DNA from: Ailurus styani
Taxonomy: Eukaryota; Chordata; Mammalia; Carnivora; Ailuridae
NCBI GenBank assembly: GCA_002007465.1
Contig: LNAC01000039.1
Location: 598,462-662,461, forward strand
Reading direction: 5' to 3'
DNA length: 64,000 nt
Positions within the stretch are counted from its first letter, which is position 1. Every line of letters starts with the position of its first letter. A model generated the notes under the pieces. It was not told the DNA's origin, made no database searches, and was given only the letters and a program-made list of their open reading frames with translations. Made by a program: the position numbers and the translations under genes. This document shows positions 58,918 to 64,000 of this stretch, piece after piece.

Positions 58918-58923
58918 TTTATT
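58918..58923 (-). promoter_or_regulatory. PREP: candidate PREP poly(A) signal, proximal
   Basis: An AATAAA on the minus strand lies about 344 bases after the stop, in the context cacccAATAAAatctgc. It may be used instead of, or in addition to, the distal hexamer. Confidence 0.4.
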
Positions 58924-59266
58924 GGGTGCTCTAGATGAAGTGTGCCTGACTACGACTCTGAATTCAGCAACCTAATCACAATGTGTTGGCTTCCACTTAG
59001 CTATTTATCCAAACATGCCTTTTTAATTTTTTTTTTTTAAACAAACATGTGCCTGCACAGGGTGGAAAAAGAAACGCCAAGGGCTTGCTAAAAAGGAGAA
59101 GCCTAAAAAAGATAAAATTCCCGCAGCAGTTCTGTTCAACTGCAGTCTGTGAGTGCAGGAACGGTGTCCGTGTGGGGAAGCATTATGCCCAGTGGTTTCT
59201 CCGTGTGGACGGTGGGAAAGCCCTTGAGGTTTTCTGCGGCTGTCAGGAGGGAGCGCGAGAGTCCGT

Positions 59267-64000
<4,734 letters not shown>

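Larger units (their letters stand above)
58830..59266 (-). other. PREP: PREP 3' UTR (predicted extent)
   Basis: This is the sequence downstream of the PREP stop on the minus strand. Two AATAAA hexamers in the gene's orientation are visible, at 58918-58923 and 58835-58840. The second would give a 3' UTR of about 430-450 bases. No further coding sequence is seen. The exact cleavage site cannot be told from sequence alone. Confidence 0.55.

Overview
This window is nuclear DNA of a mammal, almost certainly a carnivoran. It carries about 29 tRNA-Lys-derived CAN-SINEs. Their head (cctgggtggctcag) and tail (tct repeats, then caaataaataaataaaat and poly-A) are specific to Carnivora. The 'gcctgcctctctgcct' body of the younger copies suggests a musteloid such as a weasel, mink or otter; that last step is an inference. 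No bacterial, plasmid or viral gene set is present, and most of the open frames in the window are chance or transposon frames.

The only confident host gene is PREP (prolyl endopeptidase), on the minus strand at the right end. Its last two coding exons lie at 62293-62449 and 59267-59561. They join in frame and carry Trp595, Tyr599, Asp641, Arg643 and His680 of the known enzyme. The catalytic Ser554 exon and everything upstream lie beyond base 64000. A 3' UTR of about 430 bases with two candidate poly(A) signals follows. In human the genes downstream of PREP are POPDC3 and BVES. Neither is seen here, so 1-58800 appears to be intergenic.

Layout. 1-27000: unique or anciently repetitive DNA with scattered SINEs, MIR/L2/MER5/L1M relics, a long purine tract (1306-1605), an LTR-like relic (7480-8335), L1 fragments (10735-13955), an unrecognised ORF-rich stretch (21190-21640) and a candidate two-exon unit (about 25450-25825). 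27255-37418: a nested pile of antisense L1 copies. 37420-47062: a large nuclear copy of mitochondrial DNA (NUMT) running on the minus strand from 16S rRNA through ND1, ND2, COX1, COX2, ATP8/6, COX3, ND3 and ND4L to mid ND4, broken by five later SINE insertions. 47065-55960: more antisense L1, including a twin-primed copy, a 212-base assembly gap and an L1 5' UTR with repeated units. 55960-58800: intergenic DNA with MIR/L2 relics. 58800-64000: the PREP 3' end and introns, including an MLT1-like LTR.

No undescribed multi-gene system is visible. The most interesting items are the half-mitogenome NUMT with its internal clock of SINE insertions, two SINE insertions cut off at the 3' side but flanked by perfect target duplications, a SINE that seems to have carried along about 50 bases of 3' flank, and the exon-like pair near 25.5 kb. 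All repeat family names were assigned by eye from remembered consensus patterns, not by a search.
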